64,000 bases of DNA from DATBGO01 sp963695645 (GTDB lineage: Bacteria > Actinomycetota > Actinomycetes > Streptosporangiales > Streptosporangiaceae): positions 1 through 64,000 of the forward strand of contig CAVOHC010000011.1 in the NCBI GenBank assembly GCA_963695645.1. The letters run 5' to 3'. Made by a program: the position numbers and the translations under genes. The notes beneath the pieces are model-generated. The model saw only the letters and a list, made by a program, of their open reading frames with translations, did not search any database and was not told the DNA's origin. Shown here piece after piece: positions 8,790 through 17,018 of this stretch. The first letter of the stretch is position 1. Every line of letters begins with the position of its first letter.

Positions 8790-9116
8790 CTAGCCCTCCG
8801 GGCCGAACACCTGGCGGATATCTCCCTCGCCATCCCCGACAATCGTCCAGAATCGCTTCGACAGCTCGACAGCCTCTTCCTTCGACCGCACGTCGATCAG
8901 GGCGAAGCCGACGATCGCCTCCTTCGCCTCGGTGAACGGCCCGTCGGTGATGGTGATCTTCCCTCCGGAAGACTTGATGTGCGTGCCGGCCGGGTCAAGG
9001 CCCCCGGTCGCGAGCAGCACGCCGGCTCTGGTCAGCTCCTCCACGAACCTGCCCATCTCGGCCATCATCGCCTCGTCCGGCATGTCGCCGCCCGTAGTGG
9101 TCAGCAGGTACCGCAT
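8790..9116 (-). CDS. YCII-related DGPF-domain protein, ECF42 partner
   Basis: A 108-residue YCII/DGPF-fold protein. The start MRYLLTTTGG is chosen because AGAAGGAG lies just ahead of it; two earlier ATGs are less likely. The motif TDGPFTEAKE gives the family its name. DGPF proteins are encoded next to ECF42 sigma factors and are the usual targets of that sigma; their chemistry is unresolved. It precedes the sigma gene by 54 bases and is probably co-transcribed from the candidate promoter at 9199-9224. Confidence 0.9.
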   Translation of the reverse strand: MRYLLTTTGGDMPDEAMMAEMGRFVEELTRAGVLLATGGLDPAGTHIKSSGGKITITDGPFTEAKEAIVGFALIDVRSKEEAVELSKRFWTIVGDGEGDIRQVFGPEG

Positions 9117-9198
9117 CGCCATCTCCTTCTGGTGTGTCGTCTGCAGGCTGGGCACCGGACCGTCCAGGCCGGCCGGGCCAAGCCTCTCTACTCATGCT

Positions 9199-9224
9199 TC
9201 GAACGGCAAGCAGCCAGATCGACA
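9199..9224 (-). promoter_or_regulatory. Candidate ECF42 promoter (minus strand)
   Basis: Reading the minus strand, TGTCGA (9219-9224) is followed by 17 bases and CGA (9199-9201), fitting the reported ECF42 pattern of a TGTCGA -35 element with a short CGA/CGT-type -10. It would drive the DGPF-sigma operon. The spacer shares GGCTGC and CCGTT with the plus-strand copy 54 bases away. Confidence 0.65.
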
Positions 9225-9277
9225 CGGCCGCCGCACCGGGCACGCGGCAGCCGTCTCGTTCAAACTCTGGCTGGTCA

Positions 9278-9303
9278 TGTCGATCCGGCTGCCGCCCGTT
9301 CGC
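9278..9303 (+). promoter_or_regulatory. Candidate ECF42 promoter (plus strand)
   Basis: TGTCGA at 9278-9283, a 17-base spacer, and CGC at 9301-9303. The element is nearly identical in layout and spacer to the divergent minus-strand promoter and lies 58 bases before the reductase gene, suggesting that gene belongs to the same sigma regulon. Confidence 0.6.
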
Positions 9304-9361
9304 TGCGTCAGCAGAAGGCAGGCTGGGCAGCCAGCCGCCACCACATCCGGAGGAGATCGTC

Positions 9362-9904
9362 ATGAGGAAAATCGTCGCCGGGCTGTTCATCTCGCTGGAC
9401 GGCGTCGTGGAGTCACCTGACAAGTGGACCGGGCCTTACTTCAGCGAGGACGTCGGCCAGGTCGTCGGATCCCTGATCGCAGGCGGAGACACCCTGCTGC
9501 TCGGCCGGGTTACCTACCAGGGGTTCGCCGCGGCCTTCAGCGACGACACCAGCGGTGATCCGATGGCCGCCACGATGAACAACTTCCCCAAGGCGGTCGT
9601 CTCCGCAACCCTGGAGAAGGCCGAATGGCAGAATTCAGTCCTGATTAACGGGGATGTGGCTGGCCAGATCGCCGAGCTCAAGCGGCAGCCAGGCAAGAAC
9701 ATCAACGTCAGCGGCAGCAGCACGCTGGTGACCTGGCTGCTGCGCCAGGGCCTGCTCGATCAGCTCGACCTGCTCGTCTTCCCGGTCGTCCAGGGCGGCG
9801 GCAAGCGCCTGTTCCCCGATGACGGGGACCAGGTTGCGCTGAAGCTGGCGAGTTCCCGCGCGCTGAGCTCGGGCGTCCTGCACGTCACCTACGAGCCAGC
9901 CTGA
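9362..9904 (+). CDS. Dihydrofolate reductase-like (RibD C-terminal) protein
   Basis: A 180-residue protein of the RibD C-terminal/DHFR-like family, beginning MRKIVAGLFISLDG. The ATG at 9362 has GGAGGAG ten bases upstream. The family signatures LLGRVTYQGF (about 43-52), VSGSSTLVTWLLRQGL and VFPVVQGGGKRLFP are all present. Such stand-alone proteins bind NADPH and reduce unknown substrates; they are frequent near ECF42-DGPF pairs. The upstream candidate ECF42 promoter suggests stress control. Confidence 0.9.
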   Translation: MRKIVAGLFISLDGVVESPDKWTGPYFSEDVGQVVGSLIAGGDTLLLGRVTYQGFAAAFSDDTSGDPMAATMNNFPKAVVSATLEKAEWQNSVLINGDVAGQIAELKRQPGKNINVSGSSTLVTWLLRQGLLDQLDLLVFPVVQGGGKRLFPDDGDQVALKLASSRALSSGVLHVTYEPA

Positions 9905-10251
9905 GCGCGCCCCCGCCCCCGCCCGGCACCCGGGCTGCGGGCGGTGACCCCCTGGACCGCCACGCCCGTATCGACCAAAGCGAGAATCCAGACAGTATCG
10001 AGGCAATACTTGCAGCTGAACCGATCGAGAACGCCGATCCCACCGAACCGGCCGAGCCGATCGACAAGACAGAGCCGGCCGAGCCGATCGACAGAATCGA
10101 GCCGGCCGAGCCGATCGACAAGATCGAGCCGCTCGACCCGATGCTCCAGAGCGAGCCAGCAGAACCAGCCGAGCGCACCGATCGGCGTTTGTTTCGCATG
10201 ACTGCATTCTCGCCGCGCAGGGGGCGGCAGCGAAGCGCGGGGTGGCTCTAG
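9901..10251 (+). pseudogene. EPID-repeat reading frame without a normal start
   Basis: One frame is open from 9823 to TAG 10249-10251 and reads as a coherent protein from about 9950: HARIDQSENPDSIEAILAAE, followed by repeats of EPAEPIDKIEP type. The other two plus frames give only Ser/Arg-rich shadows. There is no ATG, GTG or TTG in frame until 10141; the only early candidate is CTG 9901, next to the stop of the reductase gene. I recall similar small Glu/Pro/Ile/Asp-repeat proteins from actinomycetes, which suggests a gene that lost its 5' end or uses a rare start. Confidence 0.4.
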
Positions 10252-10263
10252 GAGCCACCCCGC
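10237..10263. terminator. Hairpin between repeat frame and cold-shock gene
   Basis: GCGGGGTGGCT (10237-10247) pairs perfectly with AGCCACCCCGC (10253-10263) around a 5-base loop. It lies 54 bases beyond the stop of the minus-strand cold-shock gene and overlaps the stop of the plus-strand repeat frame, so it could end transcription from either side. Confidence 0.65.
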
Positions 10264-10317
10264 ACGCCAGAGAAGGCCACCGAGGCAGCCTTCATCCGCT
10301 TATCGCGGCTGGTCTGG

Positions 10318-10521
10318 TCAGATCGGGTGGACCTGCTCGGCCTGCGGGCCCTTGGGCCCCTGGCCGGCGGTGAAGTCAACCCGCTGGTTCTCCTGCAGGC
10401 TGCGGAATCCGTCAGTCTGGATGGCGGAGTGGTGAACGAAGACGTCGGCAGTGCCGTCGTCGGGGGCGATGAAGCCGTAGCCCTTGTCGGCGTTAAACCA
10501 CTTCACGGTGCCCTGAGCCAT
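10318..10521 (-). CDS. Cold-shock protein
   Basis: A 67-residue single cold-shock domain protein starting MAQGTVKWFNADKGYGFI, the normal length for this family. RNP-1 (KGYGFI) and RNP-2 (VFVHHS) RNA-binding motifs are present. AGGAG lies about ten bases before the ATG. These proteins are RNA chaperones in the cytoplasm and, in actinomycetes, are often abundant at all temperatures. The gene stands alone, with a hairpin downstream. Confidence 0.97.
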   Translation of the reverse strand: MAQGTVKWFNADKGYGFIAPDDGTADVFVHHSAIQTDGFRSLQENQRVDFTAGQGPKGPQAEQVHPI

Positions 10522-11065
10522 GTTTCTTTCTCCTACTGAGACGATCTTCGGGATCCACGAGTGTGTGCCCCGGGCTGTCGCGACCGCCTGCCTTGGGAGG
10601 CTGGACTCTGAGCATCCTCGGCGCCCGCTGTCAGAATTCCGCAGGCGCTGTGACACGTACGAACTTCGACTACAACCAACGCCAATCTAGCACGATCACT
10701 TGACCTCGCTTGCGGCGGCAGGCCTGCCAAGCCGTCGCGGGCCCGGATGCCGCCCGCCGATACGGTCATCAACAGCCATCAACGGCGCATCCCGCGGCCC
10801 GGCCGCGGGGTGCGCGGCCTGCGCATACACGGCCTGGGGAGTTGCGGCCCGGGCCGTGCGGGCCTGCGGAGGTGCGGCCTGCGGATGCCCGGCCTGCGGA
10901 TGCCCGGCCTGCGGATGCCCGGCCTGCGGATGCCCGGCCTGCGGAGGTCCGGCCGTGGAATGTGCGGCCTGCGGATGTCCGGCCGTGGAATGTGCGGCCT
11001 CCGGATGTCCGGCCGTGGAATGTGCGGCCCGGGATGGCATTGAGGGATCTGCTGCCGTGGGATGC
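10522..11065. other. Intergenic region dominated by a GC-rich minisatellite
   Basis: Upstream of the cold-shock gene about 150 bases probably hold its promoter and 5' leader. From about 10690 all frames on both strands stay open because of repeats, giving Cys/Gly, His/Pro or Arg/Pro-rich translations with no ribosome site. I see no supportable gene here. Confidence 0.5.
10860..11034. repeat. 15-bp and 30-bp nested minisatellite
   Basis: First, five to six tandem units of GGCCTGCGGATGCCC (15 bases); then about three units of 30 bases alternating GGCCGTGGAATGTGC with GGCCTGCGGATGTCC. The second block appears to be a higher-order form of the first. It begins about 30 bases beyond the stop of the minus-strand gene ending at 11066. 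Confidence 0.9.
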
Positions 11066-11362
11066 CTAGAGTGGCCCGCTGATCCAATGCCAGCCACGCT
11101 GCTCATCCCAGACCGGTCGCAGCAAGAACGCGTCTGCCGCATCCGACAGCTGGGCAAGGGCCCGGATCAGCTGGCGATGAAAGTCATCCGGCGTCTTCTG
11201 GCCGTGCAGGCCCGGCACGACGAGGGTGACCGCGGTCGCTTCATGCCCCGTCAGCTGCGCCGTGACATGGCCGTTGTAGTCGATGCCCACACTCACAATC
11301 GCGTCGGCGCGGACGATGTCAGTCCCATCGTCTTTGGCTACCCATACATGCGGCGCATCCAT
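11066..11362 (-). CDS. Conserved-looking hypothetical protein
   Basis: A 98-residue protein starting MDAPHVWVAKDDGTDIVRAD. Balanced composition and alternating strand/helix character (AIVSVGIDYNGHVTAQLTG, then ALAQLSDAADAFLLRP) suggest a folded alpha/beta cytosolic protein, unlike the repeat-driven frames on the other strand. The family is not recognised. It ends just before a large minisatellite, so its downstream sequence gives no help. No operon partner is evident. Confidence 0.65.
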   Translation of the reverse strand: MDAPHVWVAKDDGTDIVRADAIVSVGIDYNGHVTAQLTGHEATAVTLVVPGLHGQKTPDDFHRQLIRALAQLSDAADAFLLRPVWDEQRGWHWISGPL

Positions 11363-11769
11363 AAGGCGTCATCTCCCGGCTCACCATCGCGGCGTACTAC
11401 CACAGTGCCACACGATCTGGACGGCCCAGCACGCTGTGGCCAGCCGTATGCGCAGCGCGATCCCCCGGGGCCGGGTTGAGTGACCGCGGATTGGGCCGCC
11501 GCAGCTAGATGACCGTGCGGGGACGGCGGTAGATTATGGCTCTAGCTTTCGAAGATCCCAGCTTCGAGTCACAGGCGGGCAAACTCTGCGCTGCGTAACC
11601 GTGTCTTCATGTTCCGCGGGTAGACCAGTCGCGTGGGGGCGCCCGGCCCGGAACGCATGGCGCGGTGGTAGCGGTTCGCGGCCGGGCGCACCCATGCTGG
11701 AGCTATCGTCTGTAAGGGGCTACTTGCAGGCCAAGGCCGCCGACCGATCACAGGCTTAGAGGGGGACGC
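11363..11769. other. Intergenic region
   Basis: No convincing gene. A 6-base dyad (TCGAAG/CTTCGA) occurs around 11550-11575. The last hundred bases lead to the GTG start of the glycosidase gene and probably contain the promoter of the three-gene set downstream. Confidence 0.45.
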
Positions 11770-13101
11770 GTGCGCAGTTCGGCGACGTCCGGTCCTGGCC
11801 AGCAGGCCGACCCGGACGACACGCAGGGCCGTGCGCACGGACACCGGCTCAGGCGAGACCACAGCCTCAGGGGCTGGCTCAGGCCGGGTAGGCCCGGCCG
11901 GGACGGGCCAGGACCGGGCGGGCCAGGGCCGGGCGGGCCCGAGCCGACCGGACCACCGATACGGCGCCGCAGGCTCAGGGACAGGCGCGGCTTCCGGATC
12001 GCCGGGGTGGTGCTGGCGGTCTTCCTCTGCGTGGTCGGCTGGTCGGTGGGGAATGCGCTGATCGCGCCCGGCGGCGGCTCCGTCTCGGAGCGCCTCGCCG
12101 AATGGGCCCGCGACCACTACCTCGGCCCGGTGGTCACCTTTGGCGAATGGCTCACCTACCAGCCGCCAAAAGTCGGCGGCAAGCCGTCATTCGCCCTGAC
12201 CGGCCCGGCCGCCGCTGCAGTCCCTGTCCAGGCAAAGGGCAAGCACAAAGCGAAGACACCGGCGATCTTCGATCCGCCTCGCCGCCTCAGCTCCCCGGCC
12301 GGCCGGCCGCTGGCTGGCGAGGGCAAATGGCGGGTCCTTGCCACGGCGAACGGGACACCGGCCATCTTCGGCACCTACCTGCGCCCGGACAGCGTGCATA
12401 CGTCGTACGTATCGGGGATCGTCTCGATCAACCAGAAGCTGGTCAGGTTCCAGCTGCATCCGGGTTCGGAGGACCCGGGCCCGGGGGCCTGGCATTCGGA
12501 GGCGTTCATCCCGCCCGGATCGCGCCGCGGCCTGGTAGCCACGTTCAACGGAGGATTCAAGATCTCCACATCGGATGGCGGCTTCTACCTCAACGGTGAG
12601 CGACGGGGGACTCTCACCCCCGGAGTCGCCTCTATCGTCTACTATCGGGACGGGCATATCGCGATCGGATCGTGGGACCGCGGCGGCCTGCACATGACCA
12701 GGAACGTGGCCGGCGTCCGGCAGAATCTGCACCTGGTCGTGGCCGGCGGCAAGGTACCCGTCACGGTCGACAACAACGTTGAGACTACCTGGGGCGCGAC
12801 GCTAGGCGGCGCGTATTATGTCTGGCGCTCAGGTATCGGGATCACCCGCGATGGAAAGGTCATCTTCGTCTATGGACCGGCGCTTGACGTGCGGACGCTA
12901 GCCGACCTGCTCAAGCGCGCAGGCTGCGTTTCCGCGATGCAGCTTGACATCAACCCGGACTGGATGTCGTTCATGTACTACCTGCCCAAGCATCACCCGG
13001 GTGACCCCACACCGGTCAACCTGCTGCCTGACCAGGTGCAACCGCCCGATCGTTACTACGCGGGGGCCAACCGCGACTTCACGGCTGTCTACGCGCGGTG
13101 A
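11770..13101 (+). CDS. Membrane-anchored phosphodiester glycosidase-domain protein
   Basis: A 443-residue protein. Residues 1-70 are cytosolic, rich in Gly, Pro and Arg, including GPGPGGPGPGGP. One membrane helix lies at about 76-97, so the remainder is outside. The C-terminal part has the phosphodiester glycosidase (NAGPA/DUF2233) core: VATFNGGF, DGGFYLNG, IGITRDGK and LDINPDWM. Members remove sugars from sugar-phosphodiesters, and bacterial ones often sit with wall-polymer genes. It overlaps the next gene by four bases, so it is translated together with the decaprenyl-phosphoribose synthase. A role in arabinan or wall-polymer processing is an inference from context. Confidence 0.88.
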   Translation: MRSSATSGPGQQADPDDTQGRAHGHRLRRDHSLRGWLRPGRPGRDGPGPGGPGPGGPEPTGPPIRRRRLRDRRGFRIAGVVLAVFLCVVGWSVGNALIAPGGGSVSERLAEWARDHYLGPVVTFGEWLTYQPPKVGGKPSFALTGPAAAAVPVQAKGKHKAKTPAIFDPPRRLSSPAGRPLAGEGKWRVLATANGTPAIFGTYLRPDSVHTSYVSGIVSINQKLVRFQLHPGSEDPGPGAWHSEAFIPPGSRRGLVATFNGGFKISTSDGGFYLNGERRGTLTPGVASIVYYRDGHIAIGSWDRGGLHMTRNVAGVRQNLHLVVAGGKVPVTVDNNVETTWGATLGGAYYVWRSGIGITRDGKVIFVYGPALDVRTLADLLKRAGCVSAMQLDINPDWMSFMYYLPKHHPGDPTPVNLLPDQVQPPDRYYAGANRDFTAVYAR

Positions 13102-14039
13102 CGACACAGTTGCCGGAGACTGAGGTGACGCAGCCCCCGACTGCGAAGCTGGCGCGCTACCCGGCGCCGCTGCGCTGGGCGGCTGCCGTCGTGCAGACTT
13201 CCAGGCCGCGGCAGTGGCCGAAGAACCTGCTGGTGTTCGCGGCGCCGCTGGCTGGTGCGACCCTCGGCAGGGCTGACGGCCTGGCCTATGCCTTCGTCGC
13301 CGCCGCAGCGTTCATCGCCGCATCGAGCGCCGTCTATTTCGTCAACGATGTCGTCGACGCCGAGCGCGACCGGAGCCATCCGTACAAGCGGTACCGGGCA
13401 ATCGCCTCCGGCCAGCTGCCCAAGGCGCATGCGCTGGCGCTCGCAGCCGCCTGCGTCGTCGCATCCGAAGCGGCCGGATTCCTGATCGGCGAGCCGAAGC
13501 TGTCGCTGGTCATCTGCGCCTACCTGGTCTTGTCGTTCCTGTACACGCTGGCGCTCAAGCACGTCCCGATCGTCGAGATGATGTTTGTCGCGTCCGGGTT
13601 CATGCTCCGCGCGCTCGGCGGCGCCGCCGCCACCCACGTGCCGCCGTCCGGCTGGTTCTTGCTGGTCTGCAGCCTGGGCGCGTTCATGGTGGCCATCGCC
13701 AAGCGCTTCACCGAGCTCAGGGTGCTGGGCGCGGACGCGGTCCGGCACCGCCCGGTGATGCGCTGGTACAGCCCGGAACTGCTGCGGCTGAGCGAGCGGG
13801 TCGTCGCCGTGGTCATGATCGGGGCCTACCTGATGTGGGCCTACACCGGGCACGATGCCTGGATGCGCGGCTGGCACCTGGCCAGCGCGATCCCGCTGGC
13901 GGCCGCGCTGATCCGGTTCGACTGGCTGACCGCCAAGGCCAGCAGCAAGGCCGTCGAGGATCTCATCTCGCGGGATACCGGGATGCTCTGCTGTGAGGTG
14001 GCCTGGCTGGTGTTGTTCGCGGTGGGGCTCTACCGATGA
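13098..14039 (+). CDS. Decaprenyl-phosphate phosphoribosyltransferase (UbiA family)
   Basis: A 313-residue polytopic UbiA-family prenyltransferase. SRPRQWPKNLLVFAAPL at the first helix and the catalytic NDVVDAERDRSHPYKRYR (Asn83, Asp84, Asp87, Asp91) match the DPPR synthase group (Rv3806c type), which transfers phosphoribose to decaprenyl phosphate as the first lipid step toward decaprenyl-phospho-arabinose. The start is GTG 13098, overlapping the previous stop by four bases, and the end overlaps DprE2 by four bases. The tight coupling with DprE2 supports the assignment. Confidence 0.93.
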   Translation: MTTQLPETEVTQPPTAKLARYPAPLRWAAAVVQTSRPRQWPKNLLVFAAPLAGATLGRADGLAYAFVAAAAFIAASSAVYFVNDVVDAERDRSHPYKRYRAIASGQLPKAHALALAAACVVASEAAGFLIGEPKLSLVICAYLVLSFLYTLALKHVPIVEMMFVASGFMLRALGGAAATHVPPSGWFLLVCSLGAFMVAIAKRFTELRVLGADAVRHRPVMRWYSPELLRLSERVVAVVMIGAYLMWAYTGHDAWMRGWHLASAIPLAAALIRFDWLTAKASSKAVEDLISRDTGMLCCEVAWLVLFAVGLYR

Positions 14040-14782
14040 ACGACGGACTGGGGCGGCCCGGCCGGGTGCTGCTGCTCGGCGGGACCAGCGAGATCGGCCT
14101 GGAGATCCTGGCCGCGCTGCACGCGCCCGCCGAGACTGAGGTGCTGCTGGCGGGCCGCGATGCGCAGCGGCTGGAGGCAGCGGGCAAGACGCTGCCCTAC
14201 CGGGTGCGGACGCTAGCCTTCGATGCCACCGCGCTCGCAACCCACCAGGCGCTGATCGATGATGCCTTCGCCGGCGGCGACGTGGACATCGTTGTCTCCG
14301 CCGCGGGCGTGCTGACCCCCCAGGAGCAGCTGGACACCGATCCGCTACAGGCCGGCCAGCTCATCGAGACCAACCTCACCGGGCACGTAACGGCCCTGAC
14401 CGCCGCCGCGGCCCGGATGCGCGCCCAGGGCCACGGCACCATCGTGGTGCTCTCGTCCATCGCGGCAATCCGGCCCCGCAAGGCCAACTTCGTCTACGGC
14501 GCGGCCAAGGCTGGCCTGGACGCGTTCGCCCGCGGCCTGGCCGACTCGCTGCATGGCACCGGCGTTCGGGTGCTGCTGGTCCGGCCCGGCTTCGTGACCG
14601 GCCGGATGACCGCCGGAATGCCGCCGGCGCCGTTGGCCACCACGCCGGCAGCGGTCGGAACTGCCGTCGCTGCGGCCCTGCGGGGGAAGGCGGCAGTGGT
14701 CTGGGTCCCGCCGCAGCTCGCCGTGCTGGCCGCCATCCTGCGCACGCTGCCCAAGCCGGTATGGCGGCGGTTGCCCCGCTAG
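14036..14782 (+). CDS. dprE2: DprE2-like decaprenylphospho-keto-ribose reductase
   Basis: A 248-residue short-chain dehydrogenase. The nucleotide loop LLGGTSEIGL spans 13-22, Ser140/141 and Tyr154-x3-Lys158 (VYGAAK) form the catalytic set, and the NLTG and NxAG-like elements are present. With the DPPR synthase it matches DprE2, which reduces the 2-keto intermediate to decaprenyl-phospho-arabinose. DprE1, the FAD oxidase that works with it, is not in this window and must lie elsewhere if the pathway is complete. The ATG overlaps the preceding stop by four bases. Confidence 0.88.
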   Translation: MNDGLGRPGRVLLLGGTSEIGLEILAALHAPAETEVLLAGRDAQRLEAAGKTLPYRVRTLAFDATALATHQALIDDAFAGGDVDIVVSAAGVLTPQEQLDTDPLQAGQLIETNLTGHVTALTAAAARMRAQGHGTIVVLSSIAAIRPRKANFVYGAAKAGLDAFARGLADSLHGTGVRVLLVRPGFVTGRMTAGMPPAPLATTPAAVGTAVAAALRGKAAVVWVPPQLAVLAAILRTLPKPVWRRLPR

Positions 14783-14825
14783 CGGGCGGTCGAACCCAGC
14801 CGGGCGAACCCAGCCAGCCGGGCCC

Positions 14826-14965
14826 GGCCAGTCCCGAAGCGGCCAGTCCCGAAGCGGCCAGTCCCGAAGCGGCCAGTCCCGAAGCGGCCAGTCCCGAAGC
14901 GGCCAGTCCGGAAACGGTCAGTCCGGAAACGGCCAGTCCGGAAACGGCCAGTCCGGAAACGGCCA
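14826..14965 (+). repeat. 15-bp minisatellite after dprE2
   Basis: About nine units of a 15-base motif GGCCAGTCCCGAAGC, shifting to GGCCAGTCCGGAAAC in the last four. It fills most of the space between dprE2 and the response-regulator gene. One plus frame would read SPEAA/SPETA repeats, but it has no ribosome site and is probably not translated. Confidence 0.9.
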
Positions 14966-14992
14966 GGTCCGGCGGGCGGGGCGGGTAAACCT

Positions 14993-15667
14993 ATGGCGAT
15001 GAGAGTGCTGGTAGCCGAAGACGACCGGAGCCTGCGGGAAGTCCTCGCAAGGGGTCTGCGGGAGAACGGCTACGTCGTCGACACTGCGCCTGATGGCCAG
15101 ATCGCCCTTGGCTACCTCCGGGCCTACGATTACGAAGTCGCGATCCTTGACTGGCGGATGCCGGTGCGGACCGGCCTTGAAGTGCTGCAGCAGATGCGCC
15201 GGATGGGCTCGCCGACCTCCGTGCTGATGCTGACGGCCATGGACACGCCCGCCGACCGGGTCACCGGGCTTGACCAGGGGGCCGATGACTACCTGGTCAA
15301 GCCGTTCGACTTCGCCGAGCTGCTGGCCAGGATCCGCGCGCTGCAGCGCAGGCCGCGTACCCTGCAGCAGCCTCAGCTTGTGGTCGGAGACCTGATGCTC
15401 GATCCGGCGACTCGCGAGGTACGGGTCGGCAGCCAGCAACCGTCCCTGACCGTCACCGAGCAGGGCATCCTTGAAATGCTCATGCGACGGGCACCTGCCG
15501 TGGTGGAGCGCAGGTCGATCGCGCTGCACGTCTGGGACAACGAGGCTGACGCCCTTGGCTCGAACACCATCGACGTCCATCTCGCCCGGCTGCGATCCAA
15601 GCTGGTCGGCAGCATGGTCCGCATCGAGACCGTCCGCGGTGTCGGATACCGGATCGTGGCCAGGTAG
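14993..15667 (+). CDS. OmpR/PhoB-family response regulator
   Basis: A 224-residue two-component regulator. The receiver domain (1-118) has the acidic pair Glu9-Asp10, phospho-acceptor Asp53 (AILDWRMP), Thr81 and Lys103 (VKPFD). A winged-helix DNA-binding domain at about 128-222 ends with the typical RIETVRGVGYRI. It is followed after two bases by a histidine kinase and is certainly its partner. The target genes are unknown. The ribosome site is weak, and the minisatellite just upstream may influence expression. Confidence 0.96.
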   Translation: MAMRVLVAEDDRSLREVLARGLRENGYVVDTAPDGQIALGYLRAYDYEVAILDWRMPVRTGLEVLQQMRRMGSPTSVLMLTAMDTPADRVTGLDQGADDYLVKPFDFAELLARIRALQRRPRTLQQPQLVVGDLMLDPATREVRVGSQQPSLTVTEQGILEMLMRRAPAVVERRSIALHVWDNEADALGSNTIDVHLARLRSKLVGSMVRIETVRGVGYRIVAR

Positions 15668-15669
15668 CC

Positions 15670-16959
15670 ATGCGCCGACCGATACTGCCCTCGCAGGTGG
15701 CGCATGCCGGCCGGGTGGCGCTGGCCGCGACGCTGCTGATCGGCCTCGTCTATGCGGGCTGCGCCGCGGTCCTCGACAAGATCGTGGCCAGCCGGCTGGT
15801 CGGCGAGGCCGACCAGCGACTGACTGAGCGCCTCGCCGACTTCACCGGAACCCGCCGGGCGCCCCTCGCCCGCGAGGATGACGACGACGCGGACGTCGAT
15901 GGCGTACCGGTGTTTCTCTGGCTGGTCGGCCCGCGCGGCAGCGCGACGCGGCTGAGCATCGACGCGCCTGCGCTCCCGGCTGCCATGGCCCCGGCCAGCG
16001 GCCATGGCCGGGCCGCTCGCCTCAGGCCGGGCACATTCCTGCTGAGAGCCTCGCGATCAGGCCGCTCATTGCTGGTCGCAGGCGAGACTCTCGCCGACGA
16101 GTCGCACATCATCGGCGTCCTGCGCGACGGCGAGCTGATCGGCGCGCCGGTGCTGCTGCTGGCCATGTTCGCCGGATCGCTGATCATCGGGATGCGGGCG
16201 CTGTCACCTGTGGAGCAGTCGAGGCGCCGTCAGCTTGAGTTCACCGCCGATGCATCGCACGAGCTTCGCACCCCGCTCAGCGTGATCAGCGCGGAGACTG
16301 CCATCGCGCTGAGCACGCCAAGGAAGGCGGAGGACTACCGGTCCGCGCTGATCCGCGTCGACGGCGAGAGCCAGCGGCTGCGCCGCATCGTCGAGGACAT
16401 GCTGTGGCTCGCCAGGTTCGACTCGAATCCGCCGCCACCAGGCGACGAGCCGCTCGATCTGACCACGATCGCGCAAGAATGCGCGGATCGTTTCGCAGCA
16501 GTCGCCCGGTCCGGGTCGTTCGACATCTCGGTGGTGCCTGGCGGGCCGCTAGCCGGCTGGATCAGCGCACCTCCGGAGTGGATTGACCGGCTGGCTGGCG
16601 TGCTCGCCGACAATGCCTGCCGGTACGCAGGGCCAGGGGGCAGCGTGCGGATCAGCGTCGTTCCGCGCGGCGGCCGGGTCGCCCTCGTGGTGGAGGACAG
16701 TGGTCCCGGCGTTCTCGAGGCCGACCGGCCGCATCTTTTTGACAGATTTCACCGCTCGACGGAGCAGGGCGGCGCGGCCGGCCTCGGCCTGGCGATCGCC
16801 GACTCGATCGCGGGGTCGACCGGAGGGCACTGGCGGATCGGCGAGTCCGCGCTCGGCGGCGCGCTTTTCGAGGTCTCCTGGCGCCGGTATGCGGCGCGTC
16901 AGCATGGCCCGGCGACCTGGCCGCTTACCCATCGCGGACCGACGCCGGATCTGCGTTAA
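15670..16959 (+). CDS. Sensor histidine kinase
   Basis: A 429-residue membrane kinase. Helices at about 13-34 and 157-175 flank an extracytoplasmic sensor of about 120 residues with an acidic run (EDDDDAD). The dimerisation box has His197 (DASHELRTPLS). The ATP-binding domain shows an N box (DNACRYA), G1 (EDSGPGV) and G2 (GLGLAIA). No clear HAMP domain separates helix two from the His box, so the linker is short. It pairs with the response regulator immediately upstream. Signal unknown. Confidence 0.95.
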   Translation: MRRPILPSQVAHAGRVALAATLLIGLVYAGCAAVLDKIVASRLVGEADQRLTERLADFTGTRRAPLAREDDDDADVDGVPVFLWLVGPRGSATRLSIDAPALPAAMAPASGHGRAARLRPGTFLLRASRSGRSLLVAGETLADESHIIGVLRDGELIGAPVLLLAMFAGSLIIGMRALSPVEQSRRRQLEFTADASHELRTPLSVISAETAIALSTPRKAEDYRSALIRVDGESQRLRRIVEDMLWLARFDSNPPPPGDEPLDLTTIAQECADRFAAVARSGSFDISVVPGGPLAGWISAPPEWIDRLAGVLADNACRYAGPGGSVRISVVPRGGRVALVVEDSGPGVLEADRPHLFDRFHRSTEQGGAAGLGLAIADSIAGSTGGHWRIGESALGGALFEVSWRRYAARQHGPATWPLTHRGPTPDLR

Positions 16960-17018
16960 CTATCTCCGGTTGGCAGCGCGCTGTCGGCCGGCCATGCCGG
17001 GCTGCCAAACTACCGGTC

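Noticed and set aside
10860..11034. CRISPR-like regular repeats
   Set aside because: Units are contiguous 15 or 30 bases without unique spacers, so this is a minisatellite, and no cas genes are present.
10700..11479. A 259-residue Cys/Gly-rich plus-strand reading frame over the minisatellite
   Set aside because: All frames on both strands are open across the repeat; no ribosome site, and the minus-strand 98-residue protein has a far more natural composition.
14761..14988. A 75-residue SPEAA-repeat frame between dprE2 and the response regulator
   Set aside because: It starts within dprE2, has no ribosome site and is explained by the 15-base minisatellite.
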